Of a DNA stretch of 64,000 nucleotides, positions 28,779 through 36,181 are shown in pieces. Below the pieces are notes generated by a model. That model had not been told where the DNA came from. It saw only the letters and a program-made list of their open reading frames with translations, and searched no databases. The position numbers were made by a program, and so were the translations under genes. The number at the start of each line of letters is the position of its first letter. The first letter of the stretch is position 1. The stretch covers positions 340,451 through 404,450 of the forward strand of contig NZ_FUHW01000038.1 in assembly GCF_900163545.1 (NCBI RefSeq), given 5' to 3'. The stretch is from Arthrobacter rhombi (GTDB lineage Bacteria > Actinomycetota > Actinomycetes > Actinomycetales > Micrococcaceae).

Positions 28779-29690
28779 CTAGCTGCGGGCCGAGGAAGCC
28801 GGGGCTTCGCCGCGTTCGCTGCCGACGGCGATCGGAACACGGACCGCATTGCCCCATTCGGTCCATGAACCATCGTAGTTGCGGACGGATTCGAAACCGA
28901 GCAGGTGCTTGAGCACGAACCATGTGTGGCTGGACCGCTCGCCGATGCGGCAGTAGGCAATGACGTCATCCCCGGGGGTGAGGCCCGCCTCGTCCAGGTA
29001 CAGGGCTTCCAGTTCGGGCCGGCTCCGGAAGGTGCCGTCTTCATTGGCAGCCTTGCTCCACGGGACCGACGCAGCGGTGGGGATATGGCCGCCGCGCAAC
29101 GTGCCTTCTTGTGGGTAGTCAGGCATATGGGTGCGCTCACCGGTGTATTCCTCGAAGGAGCGGACATCGATCAACGGTTTGCCGAAGTGGGGGATGACAT
29201 CCTCGCGGAAGGCGCGAATGGGGTCGTCATTGCGCGGGACCACCGGGTAGTCGGTGGTTTCCGGGCTCGGCTTCTCCCGGGTCGTTGCGCGCCCTTCGGC
29301 CAGCCATTTATCGCGGCCGCCGTCGAGCAGGCGGACATCCTCGTGGCCGAACAGCGTGAAAACCCAGAGGGCGTAGGCGGCCCACCAGTTGCTCTTATCC
29401 CCATAGATCACCACGGTGGTGTCGCGGGTGATGCCCTTGGCGGCCATGAGCCGGGCGAATGCCTCACCGTCAACGTAGTCGCGAGTGACTTCGTCGTTGA
29501 GATCGGTATGCCAGTCGATGTTCACGGCACCGTGGATATGACCGGTGGAGTACAACAGGATGTCCTCGTTGGATTCCACGACCACCAGGTCGTCATCTTC
29601 AAGATGCTCGGCCAACCAATCGGTGGAGACCAAGCGTTCGGGATGGGCGTAGGCGGAGAACTTGGTATTGGTATCGGCGGCAAGGCCCAT
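28779..29690 (-). CDS. Thiosulfate sulfurtransferase (two-domain rhodanese)
   Basis: 303 residues, two rhodanese domains. The first (about 20-140) is inactive-type with [13 protein letters not shown] and [11 protein letters not shown]. The second carries the active Cys in [14 protein letters not shown], the thiosulfate-type loop (CRxGxR). Transfers sulfane sulfur from thiosulfate to thiophilic acceptors such as cyanide or, in vivo, perhaps SufE. GAGGAA upstream of the ATG at 29690. Resembles mycobacterial CysA2/CysA3. Confidence 0.94.
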   Translation of the reverse strand: MGLAADTNTKFSAYAHPERLVSTDWLAEHLEDDDLVVVESNEDILLYSTGHIHGAVNIDWHTDLNDEVTRDYVDGEAFARLMAAKGITRDTTVVIYGDKSNWWAAYALWVFTLFGHEDVRLLDGGRDKWLAEGRATTREKPSPETTDYPVVPRNDDPIRAFREDVIPHFGKPLIDVRSFEEYTGERTHMPDYPQEGTLRGGHIPTAASVPWSKAANEDGTFRSRPELEALYLDEAGLTPGDDVIAYCRIGERSSHTWFVLKHLLGFESVRNYDGSWTEWGNAVRVPIAVGSERGEAPASSARS

Positions 29691-29731
29691 GGGGATTCCT
29701 CGTTTCACACGGCGGCTAGGGATCTTCCTCC

Positions 29732-29737
29732 AGCCTA
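29732..29737 (-). promoter_or_regulatory. -10 element (TAGGCT) of the rhodanese-sufE-ybaK operon
   Basis: TAGGCT on the minus strand, predicting a leader of about 36-40 nt containing the GAGGAA site. Confidence 0.4.
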
Positions 29738-29863
29738 CGTCTTTGGGTGCCGGGCCGCTGGGTCGGGGGTCACGTGCGGGTGCCTTTGCGCGCGGGGCGT
29801 AAAGTTGGACGCGGTGCGCCCCGCGCGCCGGCCCGTCCCCGCACAAAGGAACTGACCCCGCCC

Positions 29864-30904
29864 GTGGCACATATCGAACACCTGACCGAACGCATCCCCC
29901 AGGTCTCACCTGACGAACTGCTCGCCGGATTCCATCCGTCGTACCGATTCGGCGTCGTGTCCTTCGACACCTTCCGTCCGGACCCGGCGCAGCCATCGCA
30001 GACCGAGGCGGTGGAGGCTTTGCGTGCCTTCGCCGAGGGGATCGGTCACTCGAAGAAGTCCCTCCTTGGGCGGATTTTCGGAGCGAAGAGCCCACAGGCC
30101 AAGGCCGGCATTTACCTCGACGGCGGCTTCGGTGTGGGCAAGACCCACTTGCTGGCTTCCCTCTGGCATGCGGTTCCCGGCCCCAAGGCCTTTGGCACGT
30201 TCGTCGAGTACACCAACCTGGTCGGTGCCCTGTCGTTCAGGAAAACGGTCGAGGTCCTCAGCGGCTACAACCTGGTGTGTATCGACGAGTTCGAACTTGA
30301 TGATCCCGGTGACACGGTGCTGATGTCGCGGTTGATGCGCGAATTATCCGATGCCGGGGTGAAACTCGCGGCGACTTCGAACACCCTGCCTGGTTCCTTG
30401 GGGGAGGGCCGTTTTGCCGCCGTGGACTTCCAACGCGAAATCCAAGTGTTGGCCGACCAATTCGATGTCCTGCGCATCGATGGTGATGACTTCCGCCACC
30501 GTGGCCTACCCGAGGCACCGCGGCCCGTGGATGACGACGTTCTCGAGTCCACCGCCACCGAGCTCTACGCAGATAAGGTCCTGGCCAGCGATGACTTCGG
30601 CGAACTGGTCAAGCATCTGTCCAAGGTTCACCCGAGCCGCTACCGGCAGTTGGTCGAGGATATCGACATTCTGGTCCTGCACCAGGTGCGGACCATCACC
30701 GAGCAGTCGCTTGCCTTGCGTTTCGTCGTCCTCGCCGACCGGCTCTACGACAAGGACGTCCCCGTCGTGGCCAGTGGCCAGCCGTTCAACGAGCTCTTCA
30801 CCGAGGAGATGATGGCAGGTGGGTACCAGAAGAAGTACTCGCGTGCGGTGTCGCGGCTGACGGCTCTGGCGCGTGAAGGGCAGCAGGCAGAAGTGTCGAT
30901 CTAG
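29864..30904 (+). CDS. zapE: Cell division protein ZapE / AFG1-like ATPase
   Basis: 346-residue P-loop ATPase of the AFG1/ZapE family. Walker [12 protein letters not shown] at about 89-99 and Walker [11 protein letters not shown] at about 141-150; sensor-region ATSNTLP at about 167. ZapE acts on FtsZ rings in E. coli and mitochondrial AFG1 helps degrade subunits; the role in actinobacteria is less clear. GTG at 29864 with AAAGGA about 12 bases upstream. Convergent with a methyltransferase; both stop codons lie in one CTAG. Confidence 0.93.
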   Translation: MAHIEHLTERIPQVSPDELLAGFHPSYRFGVVSFDTFRPDPAQPSQTEAVEALRAFAEGIGHSKKSLLGRIFGAKSPQAKAGIYLDGGFGVGKTHLLASLWHAVPGPKAFGTFVEYTNLVGALSFRKTVEVLSGYNLVCIDEFELDDPGDTVLMSRLMRELSDAGVKLAATSNTLPGSLGEGRFAAVDFQREIQVLADQFDVLRIDGDDFRHRGLPEAPRPVDDDVLESTATELYADKVLASDDFGELVKHLSKVHPSRYRQLVEDIDILVLHQVRTITEQSLALRFVVLADRLYDKDVPVVASGQPFNELFTEEMMAGGYQKKYSRAVSRLTALAREGQQAEVSI

Positions 30905-31659
30905 CAGCGGTTCACGGGGGCAGCCGATGCCCCCGTGGCGGCCAGCACGATGAGCAAACGGTGCTCCGCAGCTACCGGATCGCCCTCCCACGTACCTTTG
31001 AGCTCGACGTTCTCGAAGCCCGCGGCGTCCAACGCTTCGATCAGCTCGGTTTCGGTACGGAAGTACAGGGTGCTGGTGAAGATCCTGTCGCTTCCGTCAG
31101 CGAAGAGGTTATGGCTGTCAAAGACGACGACGCCGCGGCTCACCGAGGTGACCTCCAACCATTCGGTGAAGGTCCCGAACGCTGCCCAGCGGTGACTCGT
31201 TGTTTTTTCCGGAGTCCAGTTTTTCCATTCGCGGTAAGCCGGGTTGCGCGTTTCGAAGGCCAGGACTCCGCCCGGTGTGAGGTTGCGGCGGAGATGGTCG
31301 AGCGTTGCGACGAGCTCCTTTGTCGCGAGGTGCATGAAGGCGTTCCCGGTACAGAGCACCAGATCTGCAGGGGCCGAGGGATCCAGGACGTGGGCGTCCC
31401 CGTCGATCCATCGCACCGCATCCGCCCCGGGCTGTCGGCGGGCGTATCCGAGCATCGTGGGGCTCGGGTCCACACCGATGACCTCGCGACCGGGGCCCGT
31501 GAGGGTTCGGGTGAGTAGCCCTGTGCCGCACCCCAGATCGATGATCTTTCCGGCACCGAGCCTGTCGGCAAGGGACCGGTAATACTCGTGATCCCGCCCG
31601 GCTGGGTTATCGGTTTCGTAGAGGGCGACGAGGTCTTCGTCGCCATAGAGATCCGTCAT
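30901..31659 (-). CDS. Class I SAM-dependent methyltransferase
   Basis: 252 residues. Motif I IIDLGCGTGLLTRTL (about residues 39-53), acidic residue in EVIGVDPSP, and motif IV DLVLCTGNAFMHL are present. Small-molecule type (UbiE/methyltransf_25-like); substrate unknown. Nine bases after the benE stop, with TAGGCT plus six bases before the ATG, so a leaderless start is possible as well as co-transcription with benE. Confidence 0.85.
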   Translation of the reverse strand: MTDLYGDEDLVALYETDNPAGRDHEYYRSLADRLGAGKIIDLGCGTGLLTRTLTGPGREVIGVDPSPTMLGYARRQPGADAVRWIDGDAHVLDPSAPADLVLCTGNAFMHLATKELVATLDHLRRNLTPGGVLAFETRNPAYREWKNWTPEKTTSHRWAAFGTFTEWLEVTSVSRGVVVFDSHNLFADGSDRIFTSTLYFRTETELIEALDAAGFENVELKGTWEGDPVAAEHRLLIVLAATGASAAPVNRC

Positions 31660-31665
31660 GGGCCC

Positions 31666-31671
31666 AGCCTA
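31666..31671 (-). promoter_or_regulatory. -10 element (TAGGCT) for leaderless methyltransferase mRNA, fused to the benE stop
   Basis: First three bases are the benE TAG stop; GGGCCC then ATG at 31659. Confidence 0.45.
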
Positions 31672-32859
31672 ATGCTGGCCCGGGCGTTCGACCGCCCATC
31701 TGACCAGCAACCCTCCGGCCAGTCCCCAGAAAGCGGAGCCCACCCCCAGGAAGGCGACGCCGGAGGCGGTAATCATGAACGTGGTCAGGGCGCCGAAGCG
31801 GGAGCGGGGATCTTCCAGCGCCGAGGACGCCGCGGCCCCCAAGGTGCCGAAGAGCGCCAAGCCGGCAGCCGCGGTGAGCAGCCCCTCGGGAGCCGTGACG
31901 GCCACCGCCCCCACAGCCGTGGCTCCCAGGCCGAGGAGGAAGTAGAAGCCGCCGGCAGAAACTGCGGCGATCCAGCGCCGCGAACGGTCGGGACCCGCTT
32001 CCTCACCCGCCGCGAGGGCAGCCGAAATGGCAGCGAGGTTGATGGCGTGCCCGCCGAAGAAGGCTGCTCCGAGGCCAGCCGCCCCGGTGCCGAGCATGGA
32101 AGCGGTCCAGGGCGTCCTATAGCCGAAGCCGGACAGCACGGCCATGCCGGGGATGTTCTGCGAGGCCATGGTCACGATGTACAGCGGTATCGCGACGCCC
32201 GTCGCCCCGGCCCACGTAAAGGCGGGCATCGTGAACTCCAGCCGAGGCCATAGGTTGCTGGGTAGGGCCGTTCCGGCATGCGTCGCGTTGAGCATGACGA
32301 TCAGCAAGGTGGCGGCCATGGCTGCCGGCACGGCCCAACGTGGTGCCCAGCGCATGCACACGAGCCAGACCAGGATGATCGAGCCTGCCATGAGCGGGAC
32401 GTTGGCCAGGGCATGGAACGGGGCCAGGCAGAGTTCGAACAGGACCCCGGCGAGCATCGCCTGAGCCAGCGGTGCCGGAAGCCTTCCGAGCAGACGGCCG
32501 ATGGCCGGTACGGCGCCGGTGAGAAAAATTAGCAGGGCACACATCACGAAACCGCCGACAGCCTCGTTCCAGCCCAGCCCCAGACCTCCAGCGGCAGCTA
32601 GCAAGGCGGCACCGGGGGTCGACCAGGCAAAGGTCACCGGACGCCGGGTGGTCACCGCGATGGCAACCGTGCACAGGGAAAAGGCGATGGTCAGCGCCAG
32701 TAGACCGGAGGCCGCCTGCCCCGGACTGGCGCCTACGGCGCTGAGGCCGGCCAAAACGACAGTGAAGGAAGAAGTGAAGCCCACCAGAGCCGTGACCAGG
32801 CCAGCGGTGACGGGGCGCACGAAATCTCGAGAGGCGGTGGGAACTGGGGTATGCGGCAT
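31669..32859 (-). CDS. benE: BenE-family transporter (benzoate/H+ symporter-like)
   Basis: 396 residues, about 12 hydrophobic helices, BenE family (NAT/APC superfamily). Recognisable segments: GLVTALVGFTSSFTVVLAGLSAVGAS at the start, FAWSTPGAALLAAAGGLG, MPAFTWAGATGVAIPLYIVTMASQNIPG and FFGGHAINLAAISAALAAGEEA. No aromatic degradation genes are near, so the natural substrate is uncertain; it pairs with a divergent XRE-cupin regulator that is the likely controller. The ATG at 32859 has only a weak GAGG close by. Confidence 0.88.
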   Translation of the reverse strand: MPHTPVPTASRDFVRPVTAGLVTALVGFTSSFTVVLAGLSAVGASPGQAASGLLALTIAFSLCTVAIAVTTRRPVTFAWSTPGAALLAAAGGLGLGWNEAVGGFVMCALLIFLTGAVPAIGRLLGRLPAPLAQAMLAGVLFELCLAPFHALANVPLMAGSIILVWLVCMRWAPRWAVPAAMAATLLIVMLNATHAGTALPSNLWPRLEFTMPAFTWAGATGVAIPLYIVTMASQNIPGMAVLSGFGYRTPWTASMLGTGAAGLGAAFFGGHAINLAAISAALAAGEEAGPDRSRRWIAAVSAGGFYFLLGLGATAVGAVAVTAPEGLLTAAAGLALFGTLGAAASSALEDPRSRFGALTTFMITASGVAFLGVGSAFWGLAGGLLVRWAVERPGQH

Positions 32860-32876
32860 GACCTCGACTGACGGTG

Positions 32877-32892
32877 GTTCTGTTTACGGAAC
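32877..32892. promoter_or_regulatory. Candidate operator GTTC-N8-GAAC between benE and the XRE-cupin gene
   Basis: A 16-base imperfect palindrome (12 of 16 positions symmetric) lies 18 bases upstream of the benE ATG and over the -35 region of the XRE gene promoter. This fits dual control by the XRE-cupin protein. Confidence 0.5.
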
Positions 32893-32903
32893 GCCTCTCA
32901 GCG

Positions 32904-32909
32904 TAGTCT
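32904..32909 (+). promoter_or_regulatory. -10 element (TAGTCT) for leaderless XRE-cupin mRNA
   Basis: TAGTCT, GGGTCC, ATG: six-base spacing, no Shine-Dalgarno. Confidence 0.55.
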
Positions 32910-32915
32910 GGGTCC

Positions 32916-33524
32916 ATGTCCGCCGCAATCGATCCCCGCATGCTTCACGTCGGCAACCGGATCCGCACCCATCGGCAAGAAGCGGGTCTTTCACTGACCG
33001 GTCTGGCCACGGCGGCGGGCATCGGCAAGGGGACGCTCTCCGAACTCGAGCACGGTCAACGCAATCCAACCCTGGAGACTCTTTACGCCGTCGCCGGAGT
33101 CCTCGGGGTCCCGTTGGCCGGCTTTGTCTCCACTGATGATGCGGACCAGCAGCCGCAGCATGCTGGCGTCGGGGGAGTCGCGGGCACCATCGTGGGCGGG
33201 GAGATCTCTGTCGGCGGAGGGCCGGTGTCAGCCAGGCTGCTAGAGGCCCGTCGAATCACCGACGGGTCCTTGATCGAAGTGTATTGGCTTTCGATCGGCC
33301 CGGGGTGTCGGGTCTCCCCGGCCCATGGCCGGGGTGTGACGGAGCAGTTGGTCCTGGTCGAGGGGGAAGCCCTGGTGGGGCCTGAAGGTCAAGCCCGAGC
33401 AATCGGTGCCGGGCAGGCCCTATCCTGGGAGTCCTCTGGTCGACATGTCTACTCATCCGAAGCAGGGGCCGAGGGTGTGTTGACCATTATCAATCCGCCG
33501 ACCGGCGGGACGATGTTGCATTAA
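32916..33524 (+). CDS. XRE-family transcriptional regulator with C-terminal cupin domain
   Basis: 202 residues. The HTH is at about 13-68: VGNRIRTHRQEAGLSLTGLATAAGIGKGTLSELEHGQRNPTLETL with the classic Xre helix-turn-helix. A cupin_2 domain follows at about 110-195 (ISIGPGCRVSPAHGRG, VLVEGEAL). Such regulators control neighbouring transporters and sense small molecules in the cupin. Divergent from benE with a palindrome between them, so benE and its own gene are the likely targets. Leaderless ATG. Confidence 0.9.
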   Translation: MSAAIDPRMLHVGNRIRTHRQEAGLSLTGLATAAGIGKGTLSELEHGQRNPTLETLYAVAGVLGVPLAGFVSTDDADQQPQHAGVGGVAGTIVGGEISVGGGPVSARLLEARRITDGSLIEVYWLSIGPGCRVSPAHGRGVTEQLVLVEGEALVGPEGQARAIGAGQALSWESSGRHVYSSEAGAEGVLTIINPPTGGTMLH

Positions 33525-33528
33525 CGAG

Positions 33529-33569
33529 CAGGTGCCGGTCCCGCCTCACGGCGGTACCGGCACCTGTTT
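33529..33569 (+). terminator. Strong hairpin terminator after the XRE-cupin gene
   Basis: 11-bp stem (33529-33539 with 33556-33566) enclosing a second GC stem, followed by TTT. Confidence 0.8.
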
Positions 33570-33616
33570 GCCGTGCTCGCGGGCCGGCAGGCGTCCCCGG
33601 AGGGGTGCGCGGAATT

Positions 33617-33844
33617 CTAGGTGGGGGGATTCGAATCGTTGCCAGCTGCCTTGTCGAGAAGGTTGTTGGCAGATTCCTGAAGGTTGTCCACCTTGTCGGA
33701 ATACTTGCCACCGGTTTTCTCATCAACAAAGTTGCCGACACCGTCTACGGTCCCACGGAGCTTTTCGGCTCCGCTTCCGGCCACTTCAGTGGCCTTGTCC
33801 TTGAGTCCCTCGGCCTTGCCCTTGAGCTCGTCAAAAAAAGCCAA
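33617..33844 (-). CDS. MT0933-like small helical protein (annotated antitoxin / CsbD-like)
   Basis: 75 residues from TTG at 33844, which has AGGAGG eight bases upstream; an ATG at 33877 would place the RBS inside the gene. The sequence is one amphipathic, Lys/Gly/Asp-rich helix-forming chain (FFDELKGKAEGLKDKATEVAGSGAEKLRG...). It resembles the MT0933/Rv0909 antitoxin family; members are also seen as stress-induced CsbD-like proteins. No toxin gene is adjacent, so an antitoxin role is doubtful here. A TATGAT -10 (33895-33900 on the minus strand) may drive it. Confidence 0.65.
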   Translation of the reverse strand: MAFFDELKGKAEGLKDKATEVAGSGAEKLRGTVDGVGNFVDEKTGGKYSDKVDNLQESANNLLDKAAGNDSNPPT

Positions 33845-34000
33845 GCGACACCTCCTCTCCTCCGGGAAGCCTTCCAAGCCTCCGTGTGATGACCATCATA
33901 GTGGGGTGGCTTGAGGGAATTCGAGAGGAAGGGCCCCTGGTTTTCTGCGCTCTGGGTGAAATAGGCGGCCCTGGTTCGTGCCGCTTCACGTGCCGGGCAT

Positions 34001-34040
34001 GAAAAAACCGCCTGATCGGCAGGGGAGCCGTCCGGCGGTT
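34001..34040 (-). terminator. Terminator after the second tRNA-Gly (minus)
   Basis: Stem ACCGCC/GGCGGT (34007-34012 with 34034-34039) followed on the minus strand by a run of Ts. Confidence 0.65.
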
Positions 34041-34042
34041 CG

Positions 34043-34119
34043 TGGAGCGGACAACGAGATTCGAACTCGCGACCTCCACCTTGGCAAGGTGGCGCTCTAG
34101 CCAACTGAGCTATGTCCGC
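34043..34119 (-). tRNA. tRNA-Gly(GCC), copy with encoded CCA
   Basis: Full cloverleaf on the minus strand: acceptor GCGGACA/TGTCCGC, anticodon loop TTGCCAA (GCC, Gly), T-loop GGTTCGAATC-type. The CCA is encoded in the genome (TGG at 34043-34045 on the plus strand). It sits only three bases after the T-run of the terminator that follows tRNA-Val, so it has no room for its own normal promoter. Identical to the other tRNA-Gly over the tRNA body. Confidence 0.95.
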
Positions 34120-34121
34120 AT

Positions 34122-34150
34122 AAAAAAGCTCCGCCGTGGCGGAGCCTTTT
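34122..34150 (-). terminator. Terminator between tRNA-Val and tRNA-Gly
   Basis: Perfect GCTCCGCC/GGCGGAGC stem (34128-34135 with 34138-34145), flanked by A6 on one side and T4 on the other, so it has T-runs in both directions; ends the Gly-Cys-Val operon on the minus strand. Confidence 0.8.
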
Positions 34151-34153
34151 CAG

Positions 34154-34225
34154 TGGGCGATACTGGGATCGAACCAGTGACCTCTTCCGTGTCAGGGAAG
34201 CGCGCTACCGCTGCGCTAATCGCCC
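34154..34225 (-). tRNA. tRNA-Val(GAC)
   Basis: 72-nt cloverleaf, acceptor GGGCGAT/ATCGCCC, anticodon loop CTGACAC (GAC, Val). No encoded CCA. Confidence 0.95.
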
Positions 34226-34253
34226 TCTTCAGGGTGCAACATTACCGTATGCG

Positions 34254-34324
34254 AGGTGGGGACGGGATTCGAACCCGCGTATACGGCTTTGCAGGCCGCT
34301 GCCTAGCCACTCGGCCACCCCACC
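34254..34324 (-). tRNA. tRNA-Cys(GCA)
   Basis: 71-nt cloverleaf, acceptor GGTGGGG/CCCCACC, anticodon loop CTGCAAA (GCA, Cys). No encoded CCA. Confidence 0.95.
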
Positions 34325-34386
34325 GTGTCCTGAACTGGTTTCCCAGCCCCGGCTAGATCGACGAATCGATCCTTACAGTGACTTGC

Positions 34387-34463
34387 GAGCGGACAACGAG
34401 ATTCGAACTCGCGACCTCCACCTTGGCAAGGTGGCGCTCTAGCCAACTGAGCTATGTCCGCAT
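34387..34463. repeat. 77-bp direct repeat containing tRNA-Gly (partner 34045-34121)
   Basis: The two tRNA-Gly genes and one to two flanking bases on each side are identical over 77 bases and in the same orientation, 342 bases apart. Flanks diverge immediately. A target for homologous recombination that would delete Val and Cys tRNAs. Confidence 0.9.
34388..34461 (-). tRNA. tRNA-Gly(GCC), first gene of the array, no encoded CCA
   Basis: 74-nt cloverleaf identical to the other tRNA-Gly(GCC), but the bases after the discriminator read CGC, so CCA must be added by the CCA-adding enzyme. First on the minus-strand array Gly-Cys-Val. Confidence 0.95.
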
Positions 34464-34667
34464 GTCAGAGAACTGCTCCGTTTCGGTCGCTTTGAGCTTT
34501 CCGAAGCGGTGCGTTCCAACGAGTAAAAACTCTATACGACGATTCACCGAAGTTCCAAATCGTCTCCGTCACCCGGGAGTCGAACTGCGGAATCGCGGTG
34601 AACCTACTGGCCTCGGAGCGTCAGCGCGACACCCAATACGTCGGGTTGGCATGCCAGAATCGTGGTC
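34462..34667. other. Upstream region of the tRNA array and nuclease gene
   Basis: About 206 bases with no open frame I support. It must hold the tRNA array promoter (minus) and the -10 of the nuclease-like gene (plus). Confidence 0.5.
34655..34660 (+). promoter_or_regulatory. -10 element (CAGAAT) for leaderless nuclease-like mRNA
   Basis: CAGAAT then seven bases then ATG at 34668. Confidence 0.45.
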
Positions 34668-35513
34668 ATGACTTCACCTGCCCTGGCCCACCAGACCACG
34701 TATGGCCGCATGTACTCCCGCAAGATCAACGGGCTGCCGGAGGTCCCCTCCATCACCACGGTGATCGGCCAGGCCTCCATGTCCCTGGACGGCTGGATCG
34801 GGCATATGGCCGCCACGGCGGTCACCCAAGACGATCGGTTGAGCGCAGCCGTGGGCAATAAAGCCAAGTTGCGCACCGTCGCGCGGGACGCCTCCAATGC
34901 CGCAGAGACCTACCGCAATGAGGCCGCCGCCCGCGGAGATCGCGTCCACAACTATTGCGAGCAGGTGGCTCTGCGGGCGCTGGGCCGCCCGCACGTCGCC
35001 GCCGAAGCGCGGGAGGTTCTTCTGGAAAAGGGAGAAGGGGGATTCGCTTCCCGCTTTGATGACTGGTGGGACGAATACCGTGTCGAGCCGATCGCTGCCG
35101 AGGTCACCGTCTGGAACCATACTGTGGGCTATGCGGGAACGCTGGACCTGGTGGCGCGGATCGGTGGACGACTGTGCTTGATTGACTATAAGACCAAGGG
35201 CACCGACCGGGACGGGCGCGTCAAAGCGTTGGATCCCAAGGTCGTCATGCAATTGGCCGCCGGCTATAAGGCCGAGGAGGTTGTCGTCGACGCGGCTGCC
35301 GGAACGTGGGAACCCTGGCCGTATGGGGAGGACCCGATGCTGTTCGGGGTTGCCGTGGGAGAGACCGAAGTGCGCACACTCATGGCCCCTCCCGAAGTCC
35401 TGCCGGCGTATTGGAGTCGGTTCTTCGCACTACGGAGAGTCTGGGAATCCGGTGTCAAGGTCTCCGAAGCTGGAACCGCCTTGCGGGCCGTGGGCCCGCC
35501 CCCGGCCCAGTAG
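34668..35513 (+). CDS. RecB-like PD-(D/E)XK nuclease family protein
   Basis: 281 residues. The core motif of PD-(D/E)XK exonucleases is visible: Glu in IAAEVTVWNHT, then GTLDLVARIGGRLCLIDYKTKG with GxxD and the catalytic DxK, followed by Gln in KVVMQLAAGYKAEE, which matches RecB-family motif QxxxY. N-terminal helical part (to about residue 130) includes YRNEAAARGDRVHNYCEQVALRALG. Only two cysteines (NYC and RLC), so there is no Cas4/AddB-type Fe-S cluster. No helicase, integrase or Cas neighbours. Could act in DNA repair or be a domesticated phage gene. Leaderless ATG; TAG stop is the first half of the def -10 box. Confidence 0.8.
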   Translation: MTSPALAHQTTYGRMYSRKINGLPEVPSITTVIGQASMSLDGWIGHMAATAVTQDDRLSAAVGNKAKLRTVARDASNAAETYRNEAAARGDRVHNYCEQVALRALGRPHVAAEAREVLLEKGEGGFASRFDDWWDEYRVEPIAAEVTVWNHTVGYAGTLDLVARIGGRLCLIDYKTKGTDRDGRVKALDPKVVMQLAAGYKAEEVVVDAAAGTWEPWPYGEDPMLFGVAVGETEVRTLMAPPEVLPAYWSRFFALRRVWESGVKVSEAGTALRAVGPPPAQ

Positions 35514-35516
35514 ACT
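35511..35516 (+). promoter_or_regulatory. -10 element (TAGACT) of the def-fmt-rsmB-rpe operon, fused to the upstream stop
   Basis: TAGACT starts with the stop of the nuclease-like gene. An in-frame ATG lies at 35522, five bases on, so a leaderless longer Def is conceivable besides the RBS-driven start at 35609. Confidence 0.5.
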
Positions 35517-35608
35517 GGTCCATGCGTACCGGCACCGCCGCCCACCGGGCCGACCGGACGACTTTCCACAGCACATTGCCGGGCACTCGGCGTCAGGAGC
35601 ATGCAGTC

Positions 35609-36181
35609 ATGACGATTCTGGAAATCCGCATCGTGGGGGATCCCGTCCTGCGAACCCCCGCGGACGAGGTATCCGAGTTCGGCCCCGAGCTGGCCCGACT
35701 GGTACAAGATATGACCGAAACCATGGACGCGGTCTCCGGTGTCGGGCTTGCAGCACCCCAAATCGGCGTCGGATTGCGGGTCTTCACCTACCGTGTCGAC
35801 GACCAAGTTGGCCATGTCGTCAACCCGGTCCTGGAAATCGGTGGCGTCGAAGAAGCCGAAGCCACCGAGGGCTGCCTGTCGGTCCCCGGACTGGGATACC
35901 GACTGCCCCGGCCCAGCTGGGCCCGCGTGAGCGGAAGCGATATGACCGGGGCACCACTCGTCGTCGAGGGCGAGGGTGTCCTTGCCCGCTGCCTGCAACA
36001 CGAAACCGACCACCTCAACGGCCGCCTCTACGTCGACCGGCTGCGCGGAGCCGACAAAAAGGATGCCCTCGCCCGGATCCGGGACGCCGGCTACGAAGAC
36101 GTCGCTGCCGGAGTCCGCGGAAGCCGCGCCACTGAGGTGGGCTCAAGCTTCGGCGGCGGAACGTTCGGAGCAGCCCGATGA
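35609..36181 (+). CDS. def: Peptide deformylase
   Basis: Removes the N-formyl group from nascent chains; 190 residues. The three metal-site motifs are GVGLAAPQIG (about 47-56), EGCLSVPG (about 90-97, Cys ligand) and QHETDH (HExDH with two His ligands and catalytic Glu, about 132-137). ATG at 35609 has AGGAG about nine bases upstream; the in-frame ATG at 35522 would add 29 residues. Overlaps fmt by ATGA; first of the conserved def-fmt-rsmB-rpe operon. Confidence 0.96.
   Translation: MTILEIRIVGDPVLRTPADEVSEFGPELARLVQDMTETMDAVSGVGLAAPQIGVGLRVFTYRVDDQVGHVVNPVLEIGGVEEAEATEGCLSVPGLGYRLPRPSWARVSGSDMTGAPLVVEGEGVLARCLQHETDHLNGRLYVDRLRGADKKDALARIRDAGYEDVAAGVRGSRATEVGSSFGGGTFGAAR

Noticed and set aside
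33617..33844. Toxin-antitoxin module
   Set aside because: The MT0933-like protein has no adjacent toxin candidate; neighbours are a terminator and the tRNA array.
34668..35513. Cas4 or CRISPR-associated nuclease
   Set aside because: No four-cysteine Fe-S motif, no cas genes and no repeat array in the window.
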